A stretch of 64,000 bases of DNA from Ideonella sp. A 288. GTDB lineage: Bacteria; Pseudomonadota; Gammaproteobacteria; Burkholderiales; Burkholderiaceae_C. Positions 16,750 through 25,227 of the stretch are shown here, piece by piece. The notes below the pieces were generated by a model. That model saw only the letters and a program-made list of their open reading frames with translations, was not told the origin of the DNA and did no database searches. The DNA lies in assembly GCF_002198735.1 (NCBI RefSeq), contig NZ_MWLO01000123.1:151623-215622 (forward strand). The letters run 5' to 3'. The position numbers and the translations under genes are program-made. Every line of letters starts with the position of its first letter. Position 1 is the first letter of the stretch.

Positions 16750-17561
16750 GCGGTTGGCGCCTCATCCTCCGACAGCCGCCCGCCCTGCGGCTCGACCTGA
16801 CCGGGCTCACGCCCACGGCACTGGCAGCGTTGACCGCGGCCGACGTCGAGCGCCTGCCGATTGGCCATGGCAACCGGACACTGCCGCTGGGCGAGTTCTT
16901 TTCGCTGCAGCCCGGCGCAGATGACACGCTGCGCCTCGAAGGCGACCTCTCGTGCTGCGACCGCGTCGGCTGGCAGATGGCCGGGGGGCAGCTCGTGGTA
17001 GACGGCAGCGTGGGCCACTATGCGGGCGCCGGCATGACGTCGGGCACGCTGCACGTCCGCGGCCACGCCGGCCTGCTGGCGGCCTGCGAGATGGCTGGCG
17101 GTCGCCTCACGGTGGACGGCGACGTGGGCGATTTTGCCGCCAGCACGCTGCCCGGCAGCATGGACGGCATGCGCGGCGGCACCTTGGTGGTCGCTGGCAA
17201 CGCCGGGGCACGATTCGGCGACCGCATGCGGCGCGGCACGGCCGTCGTGTTCGGCCATGCCGGCGATTTCCTGGCCTCGCGGATGGTGGCCGGCACCATT
17301 GCGCTGGGGGGCACGGCCGGTGCCCACCTGGGCTACGGCATGCGCCGCGGCAGTTTGGTGCTGGCCTCCGACGGCCCGCCGATGCCACCGCCACCCACCT
17401 TCGTGCCCGCGGTGGCCGATGCCCTGGTGTTCTGGCAGCTCCTGTCACGCGATCTGGCCCGCCACGGCGGGCCCTTTGCCCAGCTGCCGAAGCGGCGCAT
17501 CGAGCGCCATCTGGGCGACCTGGCCGCAGGCGGCAAAGGCGAGCTGATCACCGTGTGCTGA
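16746..17561 (+). CDS. fhcC: Formyltransferase/hydrolase complex subunit C
   Basis: This 271-residue subunit is homologous to FwdC/FmdC and to the C-terminal domain of glutamate synthase. Residues from about 80 to 200 consist of the repeated G-x-x-G-x-x-M-x-x-G-x-L/I-x-V-x-G unit that builds a right-handed beta helix (for example HYAGAGMTSGTLHVRG and ARFGDRMRRGTAVVFG). It is a structural part of the Fhc complex. It overlaps fhcD by ATGA and ends 54 bases before the Fae paralogue. Confidence 0.93.
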   Translation: MSGWRLILRQPPALRLDLTGLTPTALAALTAADVERLPIGHGNRTLPLGEFFSLQPGADDTLRLEGDLSCCDRVGWQMAGGQLVVDGSVGHYAGAGMTSGTLHVRGHAGLLAACEMAGGRLTVDGDVGDFAASTLPGSMDGMRGGTLVVAGNAGARFGDRMRRGTAVVFGHAGDFLASRMVAGTIALGGTAGAHLGYGMRRGSLVLASDGPPMPPPPTFVPAVADALVFWQLLSRDLARHGGPFAQLPKRRIERHLGDLAAGGKGELITVC

Positions 17562-17615
17562 TTCTTCTGGCGAGCGCGTCCTGCGCTGCGCCGTTTTCCT
17601 CCTGGAGTTCGATCG

Positions 17616-18149
17616 ATGTCCGACAAGTACGTGTTCCATGCCGGTGAAGCCACCGTGTTCGCGGCCGAAGGCCAGTTCACCGACGCCATGCCTGAGATCC
17701 TGATCGGGCGAACCGACGGTCCGGTGGGGCAGGCCTTCGCCAACATGATGGCGCAGACCAAGGGCCACACCGCGATGTTCGCCATCCGCGCCTGCAACCA
17801 GCTCGTGCGGCCGGCCACCATCATCGTGCCGAAGGTGACGCTGAAGGACATGGCCAACATCGACCTGTTCGGCGGGGTGGTGCAGGGCGCCACCGCCGAT
17901 GCGGTGGTCGATTGCCTGATCGAGGGCGTCATCCCCAAGGACATCGCCAACGAGCTGTGCATCATCAGCCTGGTGTGGATCGACCCGCGCTGCGCGAAGG
18001 ACCCGAACTTCGACAAGAAGGACATGTACCGCACCAACTACGAGGCGACCAAGCTCGCCATCCGGCGTGCGCTGAACAACGAGCCCTCGGTGGACGAACT
18101 GATCGCCAACAGGCACAAGATCAAGCACGACATGGACGACTGGAGCTGA
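17616..18149 (+). CDS. Fae-family paralogue lacking the catalytic histidine
   Basis: This 177-residue protein aligns with Fae (3240) over its whole length: shared elements include GQAFANMM, the RPATIIVPKVTLK strand and the C-terminal YEATKLAIRRAL. At the position of catalytic His22 of Fae it has Met25, and the adjacent Ile is Pro26, so it probably cannot activate formaldehyde by the known mechanism. It may be a regulator, carrier or a partner of Fhc, since it follows fhcC by 54 bases with a GGAG ribosome site. Fae homologues of unknown role are known in other methylotrophs. An insertion around CAKDPNFDKKDMYR also differs from Fae. Confidence 0.9.
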   Translation: MSDKYVFHAGEATVFAAEGQFTDAMPEILIGRTDGPVGQAFANMMAQTKGHTAMFAIRACNQLVRPATIIVPKVTLKDMANIDLFGGVVQGATADAVVDCLIEGVIPKDIANELCIISLVWIDPRCAKDPNFDKKDMYRTNYEATKLAIRRALNNEPSVDELIANRHKIKHDMDDWS

Positions 18150-18171
18150 CGGGCGCTGGCGGCACCTCGCC

Positions 18172-18852
18172 GTGACGGCCTCTGCCGCCCGCAGGCTGGC
18201 CCTGTTCGACCTGGACCACACGCTGATCCCGTTCGACAGCGGCATGGCCTGGACCCAGTTCCTGGTCGGCCGCGGGGCACTGCCCGCCGAGGCCGAGGCC
18301 CGCTACCTGGGCTATTGCCACCAGTACGTGGCGGGCACGCTGGACATCCACGACATGCACCGCGCCCACATGGCGCCGCTGGCGCGGTTCGCGGCGTCGC
18401 AGCTGGCGGCGTGGCAAACCGAGTTCGCCGCGTCCGTGGAACCGCGCGTGCCGGCCAGCGCACGCGAACTGGTGCGTCGCCACCTCGACGCGGGTGATGT
18501 GTGCCTGATCGTCACCGCCACCACCCGCCTGGTGGCCGAACCGATGGCGCGGCTGTTCGACGTGCCTCACCTGCTGTGCACCGAAGCGGTGGTGCGGGAT
18601 GGCGTGCCCACTGGCGACATCGACGGCCTGCCCTGCTATGCCGGCCACAAGGTCACCCGGGTGCAGGCCTGGCTGGACCGGCTCGACCCCCCTCGACAAC
18701 TGGGTGGGTTCGAGAGCAGCTGGTTCTACAGCGATTCCGCCAGCGACCTGCCGCTGTTGAAGGCGGTCAGCCACCCGGTGGTGGTGCGACCGGACGCGCG
18801 CCTGAGCCTGCATGCACAGGCCGCGGGGTGGCCCCAACTCTCGCTGGACTGA
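18172..18852 (+). CDS. HAD-superfamily phosphatase, subfamily IB
   Basis: This 226-residue protein starts at a GTG (18172), 22 bases after the Fae paralogue. Motif I is LFDLDHTLI (nucleophile Asp plus acid/base Asp), motif II lies in LIVTATTR, and motif III/IV in YSDSASDLPLL. These are typical of SerB-like HAD-IB hydrolases. The substrate is unknown; the position at the end of the fhc operon suggests a phosphate-removal step in cofactor synthesis, but this is inference. Confidence 0.8.
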   Translation: MTASAARRLALFDLDHTLIPFDSGMAWTQFLVGRGALPAEAEARYLGYCHQYVAGTLDIHDMHRAHMAPLARFAASQLAAWQTEFAASVEPRVPASARELVRRHLDAGDVCLIVTATTRLVAEPMARLFDVPHLLCTEAVVRDGVPTGDIDGLPCYAGHKVTRVQAWLDRLDPPRQLGGFESSWFYSDSASDLPLLKAVSHPVVVRPDARLSLHAQAAGWPQLSLD

Positions 18853-18951
18853 CGCCTCGCGTTCGGATCGGCACGGATGGCTCCCGCGGCGGACCGTGAC
18901 GGGCAGCGCGCCGCGCCTGCCCACACACGCCCACCGTTCGTGAACTGTCGT

Positions 18952-18978
18952 TCAAGTCACCCCTTGTTCAGTCGATAA
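18952..18978 (+). promoter_or_regulatory. Sigma-28 (FliA)-type promoter before the chemoreceptor gene
   Basis: TCAAGTCA-N11-GTCGATAA resembles the flagellar consensus TAAAGTTT-N11-GCCGATAA (5/8 and 7/8 matches, correct spacing), about 80 bases before the start of a chemoreceptor gene. An inverted repeat CCCCTT/AAGGGG (18960-18982) overlaps it and might instead end the upstream operon. Confidence 0.45.
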
Positions 18979-19059
18979 GGGGTTGATCTGCGTCCACAAA
19001 ATGCGTCGCAGCCCAGGACGCTTCCGCGTCATCGCCCATCCGCTCGCCAAAGGAACGCC

Positions 19060-20223
19060 ATGCAATGGATCCGCAACATCAGCCTGGTCAAGCGCGTGAC
19101 CTACGGTTTCGGACTGATGGCGCTCGTCGCGCTGGCGCTGGGTGCCACCGGGATCTGGGCGCTCGGCGCGCTGGCGGCTGAGTTCCAGCAACTGGCCGGT
19201 CCGGCCGGCAAAGGCCCGCTGCCGTCGGTGGCCGGGCTGCAATGGCTGCTCGGTTCGGCGTCGGTGGTCGGCTGCGTGCTGTCGCTGGTGGGCGGCTGGA
19301 TGACGCGCTCGAGCGTGAAGCATTCGGTGGAAGACACGGTGCAATGCGTCGTCCGCATCGCCCACGGTGACCTGGAAACCAAGATCGAATCGCCCGGCAA
19401 GGACGAGATCTCCTGGTTGCGCCACGAGCTCAACAGCATGCGCAAGAAGCTGCGCACCATGGTGGTCGAAGTGCGGCAGACGGTGGACAGTGTGAACACC
19501 GCGTCCAGCGAGATCGCCAGCGGCAACATCGATCTGTCGGCGCGCACCGAGCGACAGGCCAGCGCGCTGCAGGAGACCGCCAGTTCGATGCAGCAGTTCA
19601 ACCACATCGTCAAGCTCAATGCCGACAGCACGATGGAGGCCAGCACGCTGGTGGCCCAGTCGCGCGACGTTGCCACGCGCGGCTCGACCGTGATGCGCGA
19701 GGCCGTCGAGCGCATGGGCGAAATCCTGTCCAGCGCCACCCGCATCGGCGACATCGTCGGTGTCATCGATGGCATTGCCTTCCAGACCAACATCCTCGCG
19801 CTGAACGCGGCCGTCGAGGCAGCGCGCGCCGGCGAACATGGCCGCGGCTTCGCCGTCGTGGCGTCGGAGGTGCGCACGCTGGCGCAGCGCAGTTCCACCG
19901 CGGCGCGCGAGATCAAGGCCCTGATCGGCGACTCCACGTCCAAGGTGCAGGCCGGCTCGAAGCTGATCAACGATGCCGGCCACACGATGCAGGACCTGCT
20001 GGACGGCGTGTCGCGCGTGTCGCAACTGATCAGCGACATCACGCAGGCCAGCCAGTCGCAAAGCAGCGACATCGGCCACATGAGCCATGCCGTGCAGCAG
20101 CTCGACACCGTGACGCAGCAGAACGCGGCCTTGGTGGAGGAGATGTCGGCCACCGCGATGGCGCTGAAGGAGCAGTCGGGCCGCTTGAGCAAGTCGGTCG
20201 GCGCGTTCCAGGTGAACGCCTGA
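19060..20223 (+). CDS. Methyl-accepting chemotaxis protein with a minimal periplasmic segment
   Basis: This 387-residue protein has two transmembrane helices at about residues 17-38 and 58-80, separated by only about 20 residues. There is therefore no normal periplasmic ligand-binding domain. A HAMP-like linker follows (about 80-135), then the signalling domain with the hairpin tip IDGIAFQTNILALNAAVEAARAGEHGRGFAVVA, the strongly conserved CheA/CheW contact. It may sense membrane state, a small internal signal or act through another receptor. It interrupts the C1 island between the fhc operon and folP. A sigma-28-like promoter precedes it. Confidence 0.92.
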   Translation: MQWIRNISLVKRVTYGFGLMALVALALGATGIWALGALAAEFQQLAGPAGKGPLPSVAGLQWLLGSASVVGCVLSLVGGWMTRSSVKHSVEDTVQCVVRIAHGDLETKIESPGKDEISWLRHELNSMRKKLRTMVVEVRQTVDSVNTASSEIASGNIDLSARTERQASALQETASSMQQFNHIVKLNADSTMEASTLVAQSRDVATRGSTVMREAVERMGEILSSATRIGDIVGVIDGIAFQTNILALNAAVEAARAGEHGRGFAVVASEVRTLAQRSSTAAREIKALIGDSTSKVQAGSKLINDAGHTMQDLLDGVSRVSQLISDITQASQSQSSDIGHMSHAVQQLDTVTQQNAALVEEMSATAMALKEQSGRLSKSVGAFQVNA

Positions 20224-20273
20224 CCACACGCTGCCGCGGCGGCCGCATCGCCCCGGCAGGCTAAAGTGCCGGC

Positions 20274-21161
20274 ATGGACCTGAGCCCTGCCGCGACCGCC
20301 CCAGCCACTTGCAGCCACTGGCAGACCGCGCGATTCCGCCTGCCGCTCGACCGCGTGCGGATCATGGCGATCGTGAACGTCACGCCCGATTCGTTCTCCG
20401 ACGGCGGCCTCGCCCTCGACGCCGCCACGGCCTTGAGGCGCTGCGAATCGCTGGTGCGACAGGGCGCCGACCTGCTGGACATCGGCGGCGAATCCACCCG
20501 CCCGGGCGCGCCGGCGGTGCCGATCGACGAGGAGCTGCGCCGCGTGCTGCCGGTGGTGCAGGGCGCGGTGACCCTGGGCGTGCCGGTATCAGTGGACACC
20601 AGCAAGCCCGAGGTGATCCGGGCCGTGCTCGACGCCGGCGTGGACATCATCAACGACGTGCGTGCGCTGCGCGACCCGCTGGCCCTGGCGGCCTGCGCGG
20701 CCCATCCCACCGCGGGCGTGTGCCTGATGCACATGCCCGGCGAGCCCGGCACCATGCAGTCGCTGGCTGTCTACGACGACGTGACACGCGAGGTGGGGGA
20801 GTACCTGGCGGCCCAGGCCGCGCGCACGGTTCGCGCCGGCATCGCCACCGATCGCATCGCGCTGGACCCTGGCTACGGCTTCGGCAAGACGCTCGAGCAC
20901 AACTGCCAGCTGCTGCGTGAGCAACGCCAGTTGCTGTCGTTGGGCCACCCGCTGCTGGTGGGCCTGTCGCGCAAGAGCATGCTCGGCACCCTGACCGGTG
21001 GGCGGCCCGCGGCCGAACGCGTGGTGGCCAGCGTGACGGTGGCCCTGGCCGCCGCCGAGGCCGGCGCGCACGTGGTGCGCGTGCACGATGTGGCCGACAC
21101 GGTGCAGGCCTTCGCGGTGTGGCGGGCCGTGCGCCCGCGCACCGCGCCGGACGTCGGTTGA
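20274..21161 (+). CDS. folP: Dihydropteroate synthase
   Basis: This 295-residue enzyme joins p-aminobenzoate to dihydropterin pyrophosphate. The diagnostic motifs are present: MAIVNVTPDSFSDGG, LLDIGGESTRPGA, VSVDTSKPEV, DPGYGFGKT and LVGLSRKSMLG. In most bacteria folP lies beside ftsH and glmM; here it stands beside H4MPT genes, so it may be a second copy devoted to pterin supply, or simply the sole copy relocated. The ATG at 20274 gives an N-terminal extension of about 25 residues before the barrel. It ends just before the convergent quinoprotein cluster (8-base gap). Confidence 0.93.
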   Translation: MDLSPAATAPATCSHWQTARFRLPLDRVRIMAIVNVTPDSFSDGGLALDAATALRRCESLVRQGADLLDIGGESTRPGAPAVPIDEELRRVLPVVQGAVTLGVPVSVDTSKPEVIRAVLDAGVDIINDVRALRDPLALAACAAHPTAGVCLMHMPGEPGTMQSLAVYDDVTREVGEYLAAQAARTVRAGIATDRIALDPGYGFGKTLEHNCQLLREQRQLLSLGHPLLVGLSRKSMLGTLTGGRPAAERVVASVTVALAAAEAGAHVVRVHDVADTVQAFAVWRAVRPRTAPDVG

Positions 21162-21168
21162 CCCAGGC

Positions 21169-21738
21169 CTACTGGACCAGGTTCAGGATCTCCAACTGCT
21201 CGGGCACCGTCTGGAAGGTGCCGTTGCCCGCGGGCATCTGCATCAGCGGCTTTGCCTGCTGGTTGAACAGCCACACGCTGGGATAGACCAGCATCCGGGC
21301 CCGCTCGTCGCCGATGCTGCGCTGGAACTCGGCATAGGGCAGCGACCGGTCGCCGATGCGGATGTACAGCAGGTCGGCCGTCACCATCAGCGCGCTGCGC
21401 AGGTCGACCACCAGGTACTTCGCCGCAAAATGCGGCACCAGGTCCTGCGCGTTGCGCTCCAGGAAAGCCTCGTAGCGCCGGCAGTACGGGCAGTCGTTGG
21501 CCCCCAGGTACACATAGAGCCGCTTGTTGTCGCGCCGTGCCCGTGCAAAGGCCTCGGTCAGATCGAACTCGTGGCGCGCGGGCATGCCCACGGGCTGCAC
21601 CACCATCGGCGCATAGGCCGCCGGCAGGCCGGCAGCGAGCGCGCGCGGGGGCATCCAGCCCAGCCACAGGGCCACCAACGCGGCCAGCAGCAGCCGGGGC
21701 ATGGTGGGCATTGCCTTGCGTGCGCGAAGAGCGGCCAT
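21169..21738 (-). CDS. Secreted thioredoxin-fold protein
   Basis: This 189-residue protein has a signal peptide (about residues 10-33) and a thioredoxin-like domain with the redox pair CPYC in GANDCPYCRRY. The conserved cis-proline region appears as YPSVWLF. It would act in the periplasm as a thiol-disulfide enzyme. As the last gene of the quinoprotein cluster, 22 bases after a SoxYZ-like carrier gene, it may keep the carrier's cysteine reduced, by analogy with the thiol donors of Sox systems (inference). An upstream in-frame start at 21795 would overlap the carrier gene, so the ATG at 21738 is preferred. Confidence 0.8.
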   Translation of the reverse strand: MAALRARKAMPTMPRLLLAALVALWLGWMPPRALAAGLPAAYAPMVVQPVGMPARHEFDLTEAFARARRDNKRLYVYLGANDCPYCRRYEAFLERNAQDLVPHFAAKYLVVDLRSALMVTADLLYIRIGDRSLPYAEFQRSIGDERARMLVYPSVWLFNQQAKPLMQMPAGNGTFQTVPEQLEILNLVQ

Positions 21739-21760
21739 GGTCGATGGTGGGCCGGTCGGG

Positions 21761-22603
21761 CTATCGAACACCCAGGGTGCCGATCCAGCGGCCATCCTTC
21801 GAGTCCTCGACCTCGGCCTTCAGCTGGCCTTCGCCGCGCGGCACGAAGTTGAAGCGCAGGGTCGGGTTCTCGCTGACCGAGAAGTCGAGGTCGGCGTCGA
21901 ACACCTTGCGGTCGGCATAGCTCACCTTGATCGACCGCACGAAATGCGCCGGGATGTACATCACCGTCACCTGGTTGAGCTCGAAGCCGGTGTCGTTCGG
22001 GTGCAGCACGGTCACCTCGGCCGGTGTGGGGCGGTTCATCGCCACCGGCTCCGGCAGGGTCAGCACCGTCTTGCCGATCAGGTTCAGCGCGCTGCGGTTG
22101 GGCGGCGCCGAGCAGCCGCCAGAGGTCTTGACGTAGCGCGAATCGGTGTGCAGCCGGCCATTGGACAGCTCTGCGACGACGCGAACGTGGCTGTACTCGT
22201 CCACCCGCAGGCGGGTCTCGAAGTCGGCCTGGCCGACCTCGGTGGTCAGGTCGAGCACGGCCGCCACCGGCGACGGGTTCTTGTCGACCAGCAGGTACAG
22301 GCGCTTGATGTACAGATCGGCGGTCTGCGGCAGCTTGGACACGATCTTGATCGGCACCGAGGCGCCATAGGCCGCCCGCAAGGGGGCGATGATCTGCACC
22401 GTGCCCGGGGTGGCGTCGATGGGCCGCGACTGGAACAGCCGCGTGCGCAGGGCTTCCCATTCGGGCGACGAGTCGGTGTGGGTGGCCGACGGCAGGCCGC
22501 CGGGCGCCGCCCGCGCCGCGGGGCCAGCGGCCACCAGCAGGAAGGCCGACACGAAGATCGCGAACAGCTTGCCGGTCATCAGGGTCTTGCGCATGGGTGT
22601 CAT
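21761..22603 (-). CDS. SoxYZ-like carrier protein, copy 1 (quinoprotein-associated)
   Basis: This 280-residue secreted protein fuses a SoxY-like half and a SoxZ-like half. A signal peptide spans about residues 1-33. The SoxY-like part carries a single cysteine in SGGCSAPP near residue 165, equivalent to the swinging-arm cysteine of SoxY; the C-terminal part (VSENPTLRFNFVP) resembles SoxZ. Fused SoxYZ-like carriers of this type occur beside PQQ-dependent alcohol dehydrogenases. They may relay electrons or a carried group rather than sulfur. Its start overlaps the stop of the MBL-fold gene (ATGA). A second copy lies at 25228. Confidence 0.85.
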   Translation of the reverse strand: MTPMRKTLMTGKLFAIFVSAFLLVAAGPAARAAPGGLPSATHTDSSPEWEALRTRLFQSRPIDATPGTVQIIAPLRAAYGASVPIKIVSKLPQTADLYIKRLYLLVDKNPSPVAAVLDLTTEVGQADFETRLRVDEYSHVRVVAELSNGRLHTDSRYVKTSGGCSAPPNRSALNLIGKTVLTLPEPVAMNRPTPAEVTVLHPNDTGFELNQVTVMYIPAHFVRSIKVSYADRKVFDADLDFSVSENPTLRFNFVPRGEGQLKAEVEDSKDGRWIGTLGVR

Positions 22604-23595
22604 TCCTTGAGGTCGGCCCGCCTGAACAGCAGGTCGCGTTCATGGCGAACGAAGAGTATCGAGGCATTGCGCCGGTGGATCGTGTCGTACTGGTCCCACC
22701 CGGCGGCCTCGGGCACTTCGGCCGCATCGGGCACCGCGCTCAACGCGACGCCCGACTGCAGCAGGTCCAGCACACGCTGCTTGAGCTGGCCGAGGTAGTG
22801 CTGCACCTCGTCCAGCACCTGTGCCGATGCGACCGGCCCATGGCCGGGTACCACGACGCGCGGGCGCAGCCGACGCATGGCCCCGAGGGCCGAGAGCCAG
22901 CCGTCGTGATCGCTGTCCTGCACATCGGGCACCCGCTGGTGGTCGATCAGACCACCAGCGAACAGGCTGCCGGTGCGTTCGTCCAGCACGGCGATGTCGC
23001 CGGGCCCGCTGGAGTGCCCGAAGTACAGCACGCGGACCGGCCGGCCGATGGTGTCGATGGCGTGCGAGTCGTCGAACTCGCGGTCGGGCTTGAGCATCTC
23101 GGTACCACGCATCTCGTCGTCGCCCAATTGCCGCTGCAGCGTCTTCAGGCATCGCTCGCAGCGCGCGCGCATCAGCCCGGCGGCCTTGTTGTGCATGGCG
23201 ATCGGGATGGCCTGTTCGCGGAACGCCATCGCCCCGAACAGGAACTCCTGGCGCGTGTGCGTGATCAGCACCTGGCGCACCGGCTTGTCGGTGACGCGGC
23301 GGATCTCGGCCAGCAGGGCCACGCCGTGCCGGTAGGATGTGCCGGTGTCGATGGCCAGCACGCCGTCGGGGCCGACGATGAAGCCGGCATTGCCGATGCG
23401 CCCGAGCGTGTCGGCATCGACCTCCCCCGGCAGGCCACGGACCATGTGCACCCCGGCGGCGACCTCGACGGCGCGCCCGGCCCGGTCACCTTCTGCCGCG
23501 ACGACCGGGCCGCCCGATGCGCAGCCCGCCAGCAGCCCGGCCAGCAGCACCGCGCCGACCGCGGCCACCGAAACACCCCAGCGAGCCACGCGCAC
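22600..23595 (-). CDS. SoxH-like MBL-fold lipoprotein with degraded metal sites
   Basis: This protein of about 331 residues is a predicted lipoprotein (lipobox LLAGC at about residue 25). It has the metallo-beta-lactamase fold and resembles the quinoprotein relay zinc metallohydrolase group. The usual HxHxDH metal motif reads THTRQEF here, and the Asp of the fourth motif (normally in a TGDL-like strand) is replaced in LFAGGL, while the final VVPGHG is kept. It therefore probably binds metal poorly or not at all. The start is a GTG directly after the TGA of the upstream gene. Compare the intact relative at 26194. Confidence 0.8.
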   Translation of the reverse strand: MRVARWGVSVAAVGAVLLAGLLAGCASGGPVVAAEGDRAGRAVEVAAGVHMVRGLPGEVDADTLGRIGNAGFIVGPDGVLAIDTGTSYRHGVALLAEIRRVTDKPVRQVLITHTRQEFLFGAMAFREQAIPIAMHNKAAGLMRARCERCLKTLQRQLGDDEMRGTEMLKPDREFDDSHAIDTIGRPVRVLYFGHSSGPGDIAVLDERTGSLFAGGLIDHQRVPDVQDSDHDGWLSALGAMRRLRPRVVVPGHGPVASAQVLDEVQHYLGQLKQRVLDLLQSGVALSAVPDAAEVPEAAGWDQYDTIHRRNASILFVRHERDLLFRRADLKE

Positions 23596-24153
23596 TCAGC
23601 TGCCTTCGACCAGCTTCTTCAGTTGCTCGAGCCCGCTCTTGTACACGCCGGTGACGGCCTTGACCGCGGCCTCGTCGTTGCGGTCGGGCGGCGGGTCGTT
23701 GTTCGGGTGGCCGCGGTAGAAGGCACCACGCCATTCGACGACGGCTTGATTGCCTTCGCCACTGACGGCGATGGTGGAGGTGTAGTTGGTGACCGGCAAT
23801 GCACCGCCGTCCTTGGCGCGGTAGCTGTAGCGCATCTTGGCCTCGTCGTAGGCCTCCAGCGTCTCGGTCAGTTCACCGCCCCCCTTGAGCTTGATCTGCC
23901 GCACCGACCCGACCGTGTTGCCGTTGTCGGCCGGGCTCTCGGCCACCGCCGGATGCCAGGCCTGCAGGGCGGCAAAGTCCTTGATCCGGGCCCACACCGC
24001 TGCCGGCGGGGCGTTGATGGTGATCTTCTCGTTCGCCTTCTGGCGGGTGGGCCCGTGGGCCAGTGCCGCGACGGGCCACAGCGTGGCGATCGAGGCGGTC
24101 AGAGCGACGGCCATCAGGGCGCCAGTGCGCCGGTTGCAACGGAGGGGCAGCAT
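23596..24153 (-). CDS. Secreted SRPBCC-fold protein, MxaD-like
   Basis: This 185-residue protein has a signal peptide (to about residue 32, ending ALAHG) and a START/SRPBCC domain: ITINAPPAAVWARIKDFAALQAWHP is the characteristic first strand-helix unit. MxaD of methylotrophs is a periplasmic member that assists electron transfer between methanol dehydrogenase and cytochrome cL, so a similar supporting role with XoxF is likely. The ATG at 24153 begins a proper signal peptide; an upstream start would add 44 unlikely residues. Its stop is immediately followed by the next gene's GTG. Confidence 0.8.
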   Translation of the reverse strand: MLPLRCNRRTGALMAVALTASIATLWPVAALAHGPTRQKANEKITINAPPAAVWARIKDFAALQAWHPAVAESPADNGNTVGSVRQIKLKGGGELTETLEAYDEAKMRYSYRAKDGGALPVTNYTSTIAVSGEGNQAVVEWRGAFYRGHPNNDPPPDRNDEAAVKAVTGVYKSGLEQLKKLVEGS

Positions 24154-24193
24154 GCGATGTCTTTCGTGTCCTGCAGGGGTTGGTGTGAAGAAG

Positions 24194-25201
24194 TCAGGGT
24201 GCAATGGGCGCACCGATGAAGGCGCCGAAACCTCGGCTGTTCTTGCCGGTGGCCACGGTGCCCAGGGCTCGGCCGCTGCGCGCATCGAGCACGCTCACGT
24301 TGTCGTCCATCCAGTTCACCACGTAGACGCGGTCACCATGCGCGGCCACGCCTTCCGGGTAGGCAAAGCCGGTGAGGGTGCGCAGCAGCGTCAGCGAGGC
24401 GGTGTCGATCACGCTGACGCTGTCCTCGTGCTGGTTGGTCACGTACAGCAGGGTGCCCTGTGCCGCCAGGGCCGCCCCATACGGGGCCTTGCCGACCTTG
24501 ATGGTGGCGACCACGGCCAGGCGATCGGGATCGCGCGTGTCGAGCACCGTCACGTCGTCGCTTTGCACGTTGAGCGCATAGAGCCGCTGGCGCGGGGCAT
24601 CGAAGAGCAGGGCGAACGGATGCTTGCCGACCTGCACCCGCGTGCGTACCCGCTGCGCCCGGGTGTCGACCAGCGCCACGCTGTCGTCGTCGCGCTCGGC
24701 CACGAACACCGTGTCGGCGCGGTCGCTGGCCGCCACGCCGGCCGGCGCCTTGCCGACCGCGATGCTGGCCAGCAGGGCGCTCCCACCCGCGGCCGACGCG
24801 GCAGGGCGCGTGTCGAACACCAGCAGGCGGTCGCGGAACCAGTCGGCGGCATAGACGCGCGAACCGTCGGGCGCGGCGTCGATGCCCACCGGGCCCTCGC
24901 CAGCGGCCAGCGTGCCCACCACCGACTGCGTGCGCATGTCGATCACCGAGATGGACTTGCTGTCGGGGTTCGAGATGAAGACCCGCCCTGCGGGGCTGGA
25001 GGCCACCACGCCCGCCGGCGATCGGCCCACCGGCACCGTGGCCACCACCGCCTGCGTGGCCAGGTCGATCACCGACACATCGTGGCTGCCCTGGTTGGTG
25101 ATGTAGGCGAACGGTGCCGCCAGCACACGGGCCGGCACGGCGGTGGCCAATGCCAGGCAGACGACTTGGCCAAGGAGCGCGGCGAGACTGGGCAGGCGCA
25201 T
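24194..25201 (-). CDS. Secreted YVTN-type beta-propeller protein
   Basis: This 335-residue protein has a signal peptide (about residues 1-28) followed by seven or so repeats of the form SVIDxxTxxVVxTVxVGxxPxGV, the YVTN/PQQ-associated beta-propeller pattern. Such proteins sit beside PQQ-dependent dehydrogenases and may bind a partner protein or substrate in the periplasm. It has no PQQ-binding residues that I can recognise. It lies 26 bases after the second SoxYZ-like carrier gene. Confidence 0.85.
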   Translation of the reverse strand: MRLPSLAALLGQVVCLALATAVPARVLAAPFAYITNQGSHDVSVIDLATQAVVATVPVGRSPAGVVASSPAGRVFISNPDSKSISVIDMRTQSVVGTLAAGEGPVGIDAAPDGSRVYAADWFRDRLLVFDTRPAASAAGGSALLASIAVGKAPAGVAASDRADTVFVAERDDDSVALVDTRAQRVRTRVQVGKHPFALLFDAPRQRLYALNVQSDDVTVLDTRDPDRLAVVATIKVGKAPYGAALAAQGTLLYVTNQHEDSVSVIDTASLTLLRTLTGFAYPEGVAAHGDRVYVVNWMDDNVSVLDARSGRALGTVATGKNSRGFGAFIGAPIAP

Positions 25202-25227
25202 CGACGGGGACGGTGGGCGAGGGTGGC

